From assembly GCF_958295425.1 (NCBI RefSeq), contig NC_081137.1:7582238-7646237 (forward strand): a DNA stretch of 64,000 nt. Direction: 5' to 3'. A program made the position numbers and the translations under genes. Below the pieces are notes generated by a model. The model saw only the letters and a program-made list of their open reading frames with translations, searched no databases and was not told the origin of the DNA. This DNA comes from Solea solea. Lineage: Eukaryota; Chordata; Actinopteri; Pleuronectiformes; Soleidae. Positions 48,177 to 64,000 of the stretch are shown here, in pieces (position 1 is the stretch's first letter; the number at the start of each line of letters is the position of its first letter).

Positions 48177-48589
48177 AGTAGTCTTAGAAATCCCCGTCCA
48201 TTAAAGCGCTTTGCTGTAGGCGTGACACGTCGGGACTCCATCGATTCAGACAGCAGGTTTTCTCTGTGAGTGAAGTTGAAGCTGATGGCTCGGATCATAA
48301 TAAGCTGAGAGTCAGACTGCAGCAACCACTCCAGCTCAGTGAAGTGTCCAAACACACGTGAGTCACAGTAAATGGCTGCGATATTAAACGATATTGCATT
48401 TCTTTAACCATCACAACACACATACAGTACACTGTCGCTCCGCTAGAGGGAGCCCATAACACAGTAAATACTGTATATTTTTTGGTTGGGAGGTAAATCC
48501 TTCTATTCTGGGCTTGTTATATATTCGGAGGAGAGAGGTGCGCATTGCATCTCATTTTCCTTCAAATTATCTCTTTAAAACTGGAGACT

Positions 48590-48595
48590 ATATTG

Positions 48596-48631
<36 letters not shown>

Positions 48632-49080
48632 CAAACCAAAGCCTTGTTCCTTACCTTAACCATATACAGTTAGGCCTAACATAACCACAATTCACATCTT
48701 ATGGTAAAAACTTTAACCAGAGCTTCAGAAAGGTTCAGGGTTCTGCCTCATTAGGACCAGGACTACTGGTCCTGACAAGGTAAATGTTTAGAAAAGGTCA
48801 TAGAAAAGCACACACACACACACACACACACTTTGTACAGCATTCTGAGGGAGGACACTCAGAGACATTTCCTACCACTAACCGTAACCTTAACCATCAC
48901 AAGTAAACACCAAACCCTAACCTTTAACCTCAGCTAAGCCCAGTGCTAACCCCACCCTAAGTCTGAACCCTTGTCTTCCTGTAGTCATGAGGACACTCAT
49001 GAAGTAATGATTGTCTAACCCAGCTCTCAACCTAACTTTGCAGGGCAAATTCAGATTGGTTGTATGAGGTATTGGCCTCA
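48590..49080. repeat. Interspersed repeat with CA runs and AACCTTAACC motifs
   Basis: Two (CA)n runs are embedded in sequence containing TTACCTTAACCATA, ATTAGGACCAGGAC, GGTCCTGACAAGG and CCCTAACCTTTAACCTC. A related piece in the opposite sense lies at 47575-47725 (GGTTAGAGGTAAG followed by a GT run). The CCCTAA-like words here belong to this repeat and are not telomeric. Confidence 0.5.
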
Positions 49081-49924
49081 CTGCTAACCACCATCCTCAA
49101 AAAACAGCCTGGGACACGTACTCTCACTCAAACTGAAGACATGGCAAACAAAAAAACAATCACATCTAACAAGTTCTACACCTGCCTATGTCTATGAAAC
49201 CTTTCTGAGTCTGTGTCACTTTTTAAACCGCTCCTTTCCTCATTTCCTGCACAGAAAACATACGTCACATTCACATTACAGAGATTTTACATCACAGTTA
49301 ATCCACTGCTGCCTCTACTAGTGAGTTTAAAAAGTGCAGTGGTGATTGCACTACTTCAAGTAACACAAATGTATGTAGCAATATATGGGTTTCAATGGGA
49401 CATTTTTGGCACTCAACGGTATGAGTGTAACACTTGTTTGTGCACAGTGTATTTTAGCCTTACTGCAAATAACAAGAACAAATAAAAATACACAATCTGG
49501 CCAAAAGTCGTACCACATGCATGAACACAGACAAAATGATTAAAAAAAAACAAAAAAAAAACGAAGAATGAAAATTGCATTTGAGAGTGAGTTTCATTCA
49601 GACAGACGACCGTGTTCTCAGGTGAGGTCAGTGCTGACAATGTGTCAATACATCACAGAAGCACACTTTAAAAAAAAGTGTGCTTTTCCCATAAAAGCAA
49701 CCTTCAACCAACCCCTTTGAAGTTGTGTGGACCAGCCAACATGTCCCCAATGGTTTTGAATCCAAATTGGTCCTTGGAACTACACAAAGTCAAATACACA
49801 CACACTTTATACTCTGTAAACCTTGTTGTATTGCATCCAGATGACGGCTAAATCATAACCATATGCTGCTTCCTCATATTTCTAAGTGGACTCTGCACAT
49901 GGGGAACAAAGGTGCAGGGATCTA

Positions 49925-49962
<38 letters not shown>

Positions 49963-52017
49963 CCTGCCCTGCAGAATGCCCAGAAAACACAGTTTGCTCA
50001 TGGGGTCAGTGCTAAACGTGAGTGGTCATGTTTTTACAGTATAATCAACAGTTCTGACTGAGAGTCCTTCATCCAAAGCAGACTGACACAGTGCATGTAG
50101 GGTCAGCGGACCATAGGTGAACAATGGATATGTGTGTGTGTGTGTGTGTGTGTGTCTGAGGGGTTTAACATTCACATTGAGGAAATATAACAACACATGG
50201 ACGTTGTCAAAAATACTTCATTTACACAAACAGTTTGAAAAAGAACCAATGACGTCGAGGTCAAAGTAAACATCCGCGACCACAACACAAATAAAAAGCC
50301 CTGAATTCCCTGTAATCATGACTAAGCTGAGGGTTTAACCGTGGAACACGAAAACAACCTGAGATGGATTTTTGTTTTTTTTTAAAAACACAAGAGGTTT
50401 GGAAGTTTATTCAAATTCCTGGTGGTCAAGCTTGAAACGTCTCCTCGTGACCGGAGGACTTTAGGAGGAGGACGCACATTTTTCAGCCGATGCTACAGAT
50501 TTATACTCGTCGGGTTCAGGGGTGAGGAGGAGTCGGGTTGAGTTAGGGCCTAAAGGTGAGACTTGTGAAAGAGGTTACACACAACATCCCAGAGTAAACT
50601 CATCAATCAACAAGCAGTGATCGATCACACAGATGAGTAACACCGTTAACCGTTATGTTTTCCACGTCTCATCGTGGTGTTTTCAATTTCCCCTCTTGTG
50701 GAAAACGCACGCTCACACAAACCTCTGAGTTACACAAAGGCTCCTTGCATCACTTTTGGACTTGAAGAGCAATTTGATCGTTTGCTCCTACTTCTAATTC
50801 CCCCTGTAGCATAGTGGTCCTTGACGCATGGGGATTGAGTTTCAGGGTGCGGGGTGATTCACAGGGAGAGGATAAGAAGCGAGAAGGTCACACTCCTTTC
50901 ATTTCCTCACAGAAGGCAACGAACACATCTTAGCAGAGTGGAAAACAAAAGGGTGCCACAGGGGAGATGGATGGCTGCTGTGCGTGTGTGTGTGTGTGTG
51001 TGTGTCTGCTGAAAGCTGAGACAGAGCAGGACCAACAGCCACGGTCTCCTGAAGGTGTTGATGTTCATATCCACATCCTTTCTCCTGCTAACACCTTTGT
51101 CGATCTCCCCGCCGAAGCCTGTAACACATGTGACTTACAGCACCAGAGTCATAATATGTATCGGTAAACTATTTGGCTTCAGGAATAATCCATTTTTATG
51201 AGCAAACAAATGCAGAGAGAAGCCAACACTGATCTATAACTGTAGCCGGGGCCAAAGTTATTTTAGATAAATTGAAATGATACCAAATTACGATAATAAT
51301 GTTTGAAGTCTGTGCTGCAATAAATAATAATAATAGTAATAACAGTGAGGGGACAGCAGGGGCCTGTCATCTAAGGGTTTATATTGATTAAGTGGATTAG
51401 GTTCATGATGAAAAGCAGAAGACTAATTCCTTATCAAACTGTACCGCAGCATGATGGTATAATTACATTCTCACAGGCTTTATTTGATCAGGTGGGTCAG
51501 CTAAGAACAAGTTCTTATTTATAGCGATGGCCTGTCACGGGCTCCGGCAAAGTCAACAGATAGAGTGTAGAACAGCAGGGAGCGACAACTTTCCCATCGA
51601 TCCATTTAATATACGAAACAGAGTGGAAGTGCGACGTGCCCGCGACCAGCTTTCAACACACGCGCGGCTGAAGAATAATCTGAGCTGGCTGCTCGGTGGA
51701 TTTGCTCTGAAAACTCGAGCCATTTCCATCAAATTGTCTGCAAGTCATCTCGGGAGGGAGAGCGGCGCAGCACACGAGCGGCAATCTCGAATCAAAGTCT
51801 GCATCTTCAGGCTGCTGCTGCTGCTGCTGCTGCCAGGGAAAAGTCACAGCGGCTGTGCAGATTCAAAAAAGTGGATTAAAAAGAAATATCAAAATTCACC
51901 ATTCCACCAACTTTACATCTCAGTTACTGCTACTTTTAATTTCTTTAAAAAAAATTGCAGTTTCATAACATATTAAGCCACAGGTATCTGGATCTGAAAA
52001 ATATAGCATGTCACAGA

Positions 52018-52095
52018 TTCATCCCGCGGGCCGGATTGGACCCTCTGGTGGGCCGGTTCTGGCCTGCGGGCCGTATGTTTGACACCCATGATCTA
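52018..52095. repeat. Terminal fragment of a MITE related to the GTTTGAGACCCC family
   Basis: CCCGCGGGCCGGATTGGACC, then GCGGGCCGTATGTTTGACAC and CCATG, resembles the GC-rich terminal part of the elements at 5517-5739 and 31070-31326, but only one end is present. Confidence 0.5.
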
Positions 52096-53989
52096 AGTCT
52101 TCCAAAAGGTCCTGCAATTTCCAAACTTCTTATTTTCACTGACTCTAGAAAACGGGGTTTAATGTGCGGAAAACATCAGATTAGTGTAGATGTGACCTTA
52201 GGCCCAGTCCACACATAGTCAGGTGTTTTTATAGACATTGTTTTTTGTGTCTCTGCGAAACACATTTAGGGAAACTGCCGCGGAGAAGATTTCCACAATT
52301 TATGTTCACAGTGTAAATGTGTAAACAGGGAAACGGGAGTTTCTGGCTAACGATGCACTGTGACCTTATGTCTCCTCTATTTGATGTCAGTTGGATGTCT
52401 TTAAAAATGCTTACACATGCAGAGTTTATTTTCCATTGTTGTTGTTTACCTACTGGGACATTGTGCTTATCTTTATAGGACTGGGTCAGAAAAGAAGGAG
52501 AGATGATTATATCGCCACCTGTTGACATGGAATGCTTTTGACAGTGGGTTTTTCCTTCTTTCATGTGAAGGAAAAGCTCCGATACATCCTTGAAAACAGG
52601 GAAACCAAAGGTCCTCTGTGGCCACTCGTTTTAGAATCTTCTCTGAAGTTCATATTTCATTGCGAGACAGAGGGAGCACTCGAGAGAAGCGTCAACTCTG
52701 CCCTCCTGAACATCACTTGCTGGACATGGATTCTGGGAATTTGGAAGTTTCAACAGGTGTGGGGGGGGGGTTTCAGACGCAGTGCAACCATCGGAAAAAC
52801 ACGGTTTCATCTGTGAAAACAGTCATAAATAACACCGACACGTGAAGTCGACGTGATTGTCGTGATTAATGTTCCAGACAGAATGTGTTCCTCACAGAAA
52901 GACGCTGCAACCCAAAAAAAAATGTTGGCTGAGTCTATAATGAAAGATGGGTATTGTGGGATTGTTTCAAATTTACAACTCGAGCCTCAGCTGTTTTGAA
53001 TCTGAACAGTCACTCAAGAAACAGAAATCACGAGCCTCTTGTGAGTCCCCAAACTTTCACGAAAAACATAAAACAACACCAATCGCTGTTAACAACACAC
53101 GTTTCATGCAGGATCACACCTCCACTTTCTGCTCTGTTTACTGCTCCACACAGGGTGAAACCCTTTCACACACACACACATGTACCTGTCCCGCTGGTTA
53201 ACCCTCACACACACACACACACTCTTCACGCTTGAATGCACACAGGAATGCGAGGGGAATGACACAATCCGCCCCCCCCCAAAAATGCTAAACCCCGGCA
53301 GGACCGGTCCACTCTCTACTCAACAACAGCCCTTAATGAATGGCCATTCATATACGCAGACAAAGCTGAGCCTATAGATGTGTGTGCTATACGGCGAGGT
53401 CAAGGGTCACACAGCGCACCGACCGAAGTAAAGAGAGCATAGGCGAACGCCCTCTGAACCACCCAGACTGAGATTCATATACAAAGTGAATGGTGCTCAG
53501 GTCTGTACTGTGTGGGGCCGCGCGAGAGCAACAGCACAAAACAAGAGCAGAGTTAATCAAAGTACATTCATCAATGAATCCGCTCACTGTCTGACTCCCG
53601 AACCACGGCTGCTTAGTCCGGTTAAAGCTGCTTTCCAGATAGGAGGAAAAAAGAAAAGAGTTTTAGCTTATGCTGCGCTATAAGCCGCTCTCAGCCTGAG
53701 GCGCAGGAGAAGAAAAGAACATCTCTTCATGATTAAAAGGGCTGAGGACCAGGAGGGGAAACATAGGAGAGGACAAGCTCCGAGCCCCCCGGGGTTAAAA
53801 ACGCTCTCTGGAGAAACAGAAGGCAAGAGGAAATGCTGCAAGATGGCAAAGCTGGGGGAAGATAAAGGGAGTGAGACTTAATTCCTGTCCTCAGTCTCCT
53901 GTTCTTCAAAGATGCTGCAATGGCATAGATGTTTTTAAGGAGGCAGAAGAAAAGGAGATGTGATGTGATCTCACCACAGCTAAATAGGA

Positions 53990-54295
53990 GACGACTTGAG
54001 ATTCATTCCGTTTGTCAAACTTTGTCAGCGCACTTATGAAAATCAATAAGATAAAGCGTTGAGCCGTCCAGAAACAGCATTATGTCCTTGGAGCGATTTC
54101 GTGGCGAGCCTCCACTTTTGCTGGAGAATAGAAACGTCTCACCAGACCGAGTCATGACGTCACCGATACATAAATTATTTCAACTCCTCTTTTGAAGCCT
54201 TCAGAGTCGCAGATGTTGAGGTTTTGCAGCCAGAGGTTCAGACTCCTGTTACCTGTCACTGGTGATCCCAGTGTGACTGATCTGTGTCGCCAACG

Positions 54296-54342
<47 letters not shown>

Positions 54343-54670
54343 ATTACAACAATCCTTTTTACATGCATTTGTTGAGATGCACCAGAAATAAGGATTAGAT
54401 TTATGTTTGTGACAAAACTGTACGGAGGAGACCGAGAAAGTGACAATGTGTGCTTCTCCCTCCCACAGTTGAGGCAAGGGCTTATCTACCCACAGATGAA
54501 AACGCGATCCACTCCATTTGTCAGCGGCTGTAAGCATTGACATGAGACTCAATAAGATAGAGTGTTGAACAAATCCAGGAGCATCACTTTGTCTTGGCAA
54601 CGGTGGAGCGACTTCGTGGTGAACCTCCATTTGCTTTGAATTGAGGTTGCCAGAAGAGAAAGAGGTCTCC
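53990..54670 (+). repeat. Ancient imperfect tandem duplication, about 0.5 kb period
   Basis: Two segments align in the same order with many substitutions. Both contain TCCGTTTGTCA/TCCATTTGTCA, CAATAAGATA (54044 and 54550), a GTTGA segment, GTCCTTGGAGCGA / GTCTTGGCAACG, and TTCGTGGCGAGCCTCCA / TTCGTGGTGAACCTCCA. The separation is about 506 bp. A (TA)n run sits between them. No open frame is shared, so the unit is non-coding. Confidence 0.65.
54297..54340. repeat. (TA)n microsatellite
   Basis: About 21 TA units between the two halves of the duplication at 53990-54670. Confidence 0.95.
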
Positions 54671-56864
54671 CAAGAGTTCTGTATGATGATATATGATTAC
54701 TCACATCAGGTAAGAAGATCTAGTTGGAGTAAGAATAAGATTGATACTGATAGTCAGAGAATACTATTATCATGTGTTGCTATGATCTTTAACAGATAAA
54801 AACAAGATGACTGAGGTCCACTCCAAATCCAGAAACAAGGTTACAAAGTTAGAGAGAGAGAGACTTCATATGATTTCTATATGACGACATATGACGACAC
54901 ACATCAGATGAGCTGAAAAACGAGGCGGTGATGGTAAACACTGCTGCGCATCTTTATTATGAATACTGAATACAGATTAGCCTACACACAGGATGGTCAT
55001 CAAAACATACTTTTATCTATTCATTATTCCAAAAAATTTGAAATGAGATCTTCAATATGAAGACCAGTCTTCCCACAATCTGCTTTCAGACACCGAATCC
55101 AGGACACTTTTCTAAAGATTGTCCACAGGGGTTTTAAGTGAGAACACAAATGTCCACCAATGTTTGTCTGGATACATTTTTTTTTTTATTTTTTTTTTTT
55201 AATAATCTCCAGACAACACTAGACCAGACACTCTGCTGTGTTCTACTGTACATATGTAAACAGCCAACTCTGACAATACCAGTGTTTTTGATTTAATGTC
55301 ATCAAGGAGAACACGTGGTTTTGGTGTCACACATATTTTATGTGTGCATTTAAAAGATTGAAGCGGTTATTCATCAAATTCGATTGGCTTTTGAAATGGA
55401 AATTGGAATCGTGCAATTCTTGCAACCCTGGAAAATGATCACATATGATAAAAAGAAAAAGGGAATGTAAACATCCGAGGGGCAAATACCACTATGGCAC
55501 AAAGAGGAAACCATTTGGAAAAGTGGTGCTAGGGCATTTTATATCCCACACAGCTCTTTTAGTGGCTGCTTAAGCTCCATTTTCCTGATTCACTGCAGGC
55601 GTGTGAGCCACCTGGGGGGAAATTACACATGACCCAAATGTCAAAAAGGCTGGCATTATCCGTCAAGAGATGCAAGTTCTTTGAGAAATACTTTGACATT
55701 TTGAACCCGCAGTCCATTCTTCTTCTTGCAACGAGCACATGTAATAATGCGAGTAGGGGCCACTCTGCTAATCAAACAGCAGCTCAACAATACTGTGAAC
55801 ATTCCAGCCTGAAACCAGTGGATACTGCGGACAACCGGCGAAGATGCAAAAAAAAAAAGACCTCACTAAATGTCAAAGTAACCCTTTTGTGGTACATTTA
55901 AATGACACTTGACAGATTTACCCATTAGGGGTTTTCTGCTTTATAAAACTGGCAATCAAGTCCATAGAGATGAGTAAATGGCACCTGGAAGATGAAGAAG
56001 ACGGAATAAAAATAGAATGTTATATCAAGAAATACAGGGCTGAGGCCAGATTGCGTCCTCGGTCAATTTCTGCGAGAGAAAACCAATTCAACAGTGTTCT
56101 CTGGTCTCTGAGTCCACTTGGTGCGTGTCGAGTGTGATTTCATTAAAAGTGAGCTGCCAGCAGAAACACGGGCAGTGGGAATAAACGGCCGCACTCCAAC
56201 AGAGACACATGGAGTTACTCGAGGTCACAATTAACTCTGACGCGACCAAAGTGCTGATATACGCCTCTGTGTGTGTCACTTCTCCTTCAACACACACACA
56301 CACACACACTGCTGAGAGACAGACTGAGGAAGATGAAGGGAGTCTGATTAGGGGACACCAAGTACAGCACTCTCCACAGTCAGTCTGCCTTACACATCAC
56401 ACCTGAGCAAAGAGGAGGTAATGCTGAAATCAAACCAAAAACAACTGTCAGGCGTTGACGTGATGGGGGCCTGTTAGATAATTAAATCCAGATGGATTTA
56501 ATGCAAGACACACACATGAAAAGTTCTTATTTATAATTAAACAGTGATTCTTGAATTGTCACTGACAGATATTTTCTTTTTTTTTGTCTCCTTTGGTGAA
56601 GCAAAGTTTAATCGGGTCAAGATGATATGACAGGAAACATTGTAAACACTGAACTGTCGCTCCTCATTTCTTGGGTCCCGATCTCTGGAAGTTGGAAATA
56701 ACAACAAAATAAAAACACACACACACTGAGCACACACTGTTAAAATGAGGCAGTGACTTAGTCTGCGTGTCACCAGCTTCCCGCTCTGGTCCCTGTGCGC
56801 GTGACACTCGCCAGTCTCCAGGTGACTCTCTCATCCTCATGGGAAAGTCATGTTTTAATCTCTT

Positions 56865-56870
56865 TTTATT
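56865..56870 (-). terminator. Candidate ephb4 polyadenylation signal AATAAA
   Basis: Minus-strand AATAAA about 145 bp downstream of the ephb4 stop codon. This would give a very short 3' UTR, so a more distal site cannot be ruled out. Confidence 0.4.
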
Positions 56871-57012
56871 TAAAAAAAAATCCTCTTCATGAATAAATTC
56901 TGCCAGTTTCTCCCGGTGTTCAAAGTGGGTCACGGGGGAGGAGCTAGCGTGCTCTCGGACCCATGACTGCACCTGCGTGATGGTGTCCATGTCCAGGTTA
57001 GTGAGAGGTGAG

Positions 57013-61806
<4,794 letters not shown>

Positions 61807-63455
61807 CTGCAGGTAGAAAGAAATCAGGATAAATAAAGGGATGATCAAGATGTGAGTACAAATATCTGCGGGGGGGGGGGGAGGTAAAAACATTATGCCT
61901 TATTTTCTGCTTTTATTTGGCACTTTTTTAAATGTGACACACTGCTTTGAAGTGTCAGTGCAAAAAGCTCTTCAAATAATAAAAAAAAACTATAAAGAGC
62001 TGTCTTACCGACTGAAATATGAACCTTAATGAGCACAGACAAACAGGAAACATCAATAGTGTGATTATTTTTATCCAAAGTTGAAAGGCCACCACACGCG
62101 AAAATACAAGAAATATGTACACAGTAAGGTAAAAGGTCAGTATTTAATATCAAGTCATCTTTGGGTAACTTATACTATGCTTCTTTCAGCACTTCTCAAA
62201 TTCCACTTTGATTCGAGTCTGTCTTTCATTTCTTTCTCCGTCCAGATGCCTCTTATATTATATTATAGTGGGGTCTGGACACTGTGGAGGTCAGTCCACG
62301 ACTGTCAGCGTTTTATCCGCTATTTTGAATAAATAAGCAATGTGCTGAAAAATAAAAACAATACGGTGCTTTTCAGAAGGAATGCCAGAAATGTCTTTGT
62401 CACAGCTTGAATGGCGTATCTTGAGTATCCAGGCTGTTTGGAGAGTGGCCCTGCTGATGAAAACTTTATGCCAGTCAGATTCAATTCCATGCTGCGTGGC
62501 CTTTTGGATGGAATGTTGTGACTGGAAAGTTACACTTGCATATTACTAGAGAGCTTCCCATGAGTTAAATTCACATATGTATACATATACTGTGTTTATA
62601 TATATATATATATATATATGTACATATATATGTACATATATATATACATACACATATATATATATACATACATACATACATATGTATATACATATATATG
62701 TATATATGTATATACAGAGAATATCTTTATTGTCATTGCATTAAATCTAGTCCTACCAGTGCTACAACCTTTATATAACACAAACAAAAAACTCCACAAT
62801 GACATTATTTAATTAATAATTAGGGTTACACTTCATTTAGATTTTCAATAGCCATGGTCCTGCTGTTGTGATTAAGTGGTGTTCTCACTAAATACTTGAC
62901 ACGTAAGCCCGTAGAAGCAGTTTTTTTCAATATATCATTTTCAGAGTTGTTTCATTCCCTGTATTTCCCATGTTCAGTCATTATAGCATTGCTTCTACTC
63001 GTGCTGTATAATCATTTATTGATCCCTTTGGGTTTACACAAAGGTCAAAGTTCAGACCAGCAACAAACCAATACTCTCTAGTGTCCTGAAAAAGCCTATC
63101 ATTTTATTTTTGAAGACAAAAACCATCCCCTTTTTTGTAAAACAGGCTGTTGTTGACCTTACACAATCCGCAGTGATCTGACAGGCACGATGCATGACGG
63201 CTTGTGGTGGTGATGAATACCTGAGCTAACCACTATGGTTTTGCCCTTTGACACGCAAGCGGCGCCGTTATAAATCTGCTGGCAAAAACTCATCCCCGCA
63301 AGACTCAAACGACCACGTAGCTCCTGGATCCCTGCCTTCCTCCATTTCTCCCTCTCTCTCTCTCCCACCTCATAAGCCTAAAATAGCAGCAACGCACCAC
63401 CCTCTGTTAGTGGCAGATCTGGGCCTCAGCCACTGGTCTGTGTGTAAGTAACTGT

Positions 63456-63492
<37 letters not shown>

Positions 63493-64000
63493 AGTCACAA
63501 GGTCACAGCTATTGTTCTCCTGTCCTGTGGAAACAGGGTTGGGACGCCTGCATCCTGTCTCTCCCTGCCCTCAACCTCTATCGTCATTTCTCTCAATCTC
63601 TCTCTCTTGCGCTCTCACACACACACATGCATGGTTTCTCCGTCGCACACACACACAGACACACACACACACACAGACACAGACTTTCTCTCACTGATGG
63701 CATCCAACAGTATTTACTCAAACAATGAAGCCTAAGGAAAATGTTCTAATGAGCAGGATAACTTTTCGCTGTGCCAGCAAAAGCCGTCATGAGCTCTGCT
63801 TTGCGTCTGAACTGTCTCACAGAGAAAAACACAAAGGTGTGGGTGACAGAGTGCGAACCCACTGTTGATAAGATACAATTTGTTTAAACAGGAGAACAAA
63901 GTGGTGCACCGTTGTAAAATTGGGGTCATACTTGTTATTGGTTTTCCATTTCCCCCACTTTTTGTTTCCCATGTCCTGTTATTCTGTCCAATTCTTGTTC
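61807..64000. other. Intron of ephb4 (to window edge)
   Basis: No further Eph exon is seen to the right edge: no transmembrane or fibronectin-type sequence appears on the minus strand. It contains a G run at 61868-61881, a TA/ATAC microsatellite at 62595-62716, a (GT)n at 63460-63489 and CA runs at 63617-63676. The upstream coding exons are therefore outside the window. Confidence 0.6.
62595..62716. repeat. TA/TATACA compound microsatellite
   Basis: About 120 bp of TATATA, TGTACATA and CATACATA units, largely self-complementary. It produces meaningless [10 protein letters not shown] frames on both strands. Confidence 0.9.

Larger units (their letters stand above)
44753..57012. other. Intergenic region between kcnab3 and ephb4
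   Basis: About 12.3 kb with no protein-coding exon I can support. Both neighbours point left, so it holds the kcnab3 exon B promoter on its left and the ephb4 3' UTR on its right. Contents: CAG-type repeats at 45014-45053 and 48109-48176; dispersed repeats at 47240-47535, 48590-49080 and 52018-52095; many CA runs (47694-47718, 48600-48629, 48812-48831, 49930-49959); a divergent tandem duplication at 53990-54670; and a (TA)n run at 54297-54340. 51350-51850 is non-repetitive and could be conserved regulatory DNA, but conservation cannot be judged from one sequence. Confidence 0.55.

Noticed and set aside
48880..48965. CCCTAAC-like words suggesting interstitial telomere
   Set aside because: Irregular CCTAACCTTTAACC words belong to a dispersed fish repeat with embedded CA runs, not to a TTAGGG array.
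50805..50875. Possible tRNA gene (TAGCATAGTGG resembles an A box)
   Set aside because: No proper B box follows and the arms do not pair into a cloverleaf.
51527..51976. 149-codon plus-strand frame
   Set aside because: Ends in low-complexity leucine and lysine runs with no recognised domain; a chance frame in non-repetitive intergenic DNA.

Overview
This window is vertebrate, almost certainly teleost fish, nuclear DNA. The genes are split into many short exons with GT-AG introns. Spacers are AT-rich and full of microsatellites, and several interspersed repeat families typical of fish recur. Gene identities come from exon-by-exon translation and remembered family features; no database search was run.

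Layout. (1) 1059-5471, plus strand: the 3' nine coding exons of a chordin-like BMP antagonist, best called chrdl2. (2) 12474-17180, minus strand: complete xrra1, a leucine-rich-repeat protein in 16 coding exons. (3) 18696-20016, plus strand: complete neu3, a plasma-membrane ganglioside sialidase in two coding exons, preceded by a 5' UTR exon with upstream ORFs. (4) 24814-44752, minus strand: complete kcnab3, a Kv-channel beta subunit of the aldo-keto reductase fold, with 13 shared exons and two alternative first exons (39244-39581 and 44457-44752). (5) 57013-61806, minus strand: the intracellular half of an Eph receptor tyrosine kinase, ephb4, whose extracellular exons lie beyond the right edge.

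Chrdl2, xrra1 and neu3 form a block that matches human 11q13.4 (CHRDL2-XRRA1-SPCS2-NEU3), with no SPCS2 seen here. The neighbouring kcnab3 and ephb4 map to other human chromosomes (17p and 7q), so a synteny breakpoint lies between about 20.0 and 24.8 kb. xrra1 and neu3 are divergent, with about 0.7 kb between xrra1's start codon and neu3's first exon. The genes do not form a shared pathway; they are ordinary neighbours.

No new multi-gene system was found. The observations most worth following are: two alternative N-termini on kcnab3, one resembling the Kv-beta-1.1 type; a hAT-like element with near-perfect 8-bp target duplications; a long fold-back element in a chrdl2 intron; a CpG-rich, CRE-rich promoter-like segment with no gene attached (7160-7345); microsatellites acting as polypyrimidine tracts at splice acceptors of xrra1 and ephb4; and an old tandem duplication with a roughly 0.5 kb period upstream of kcnab3.
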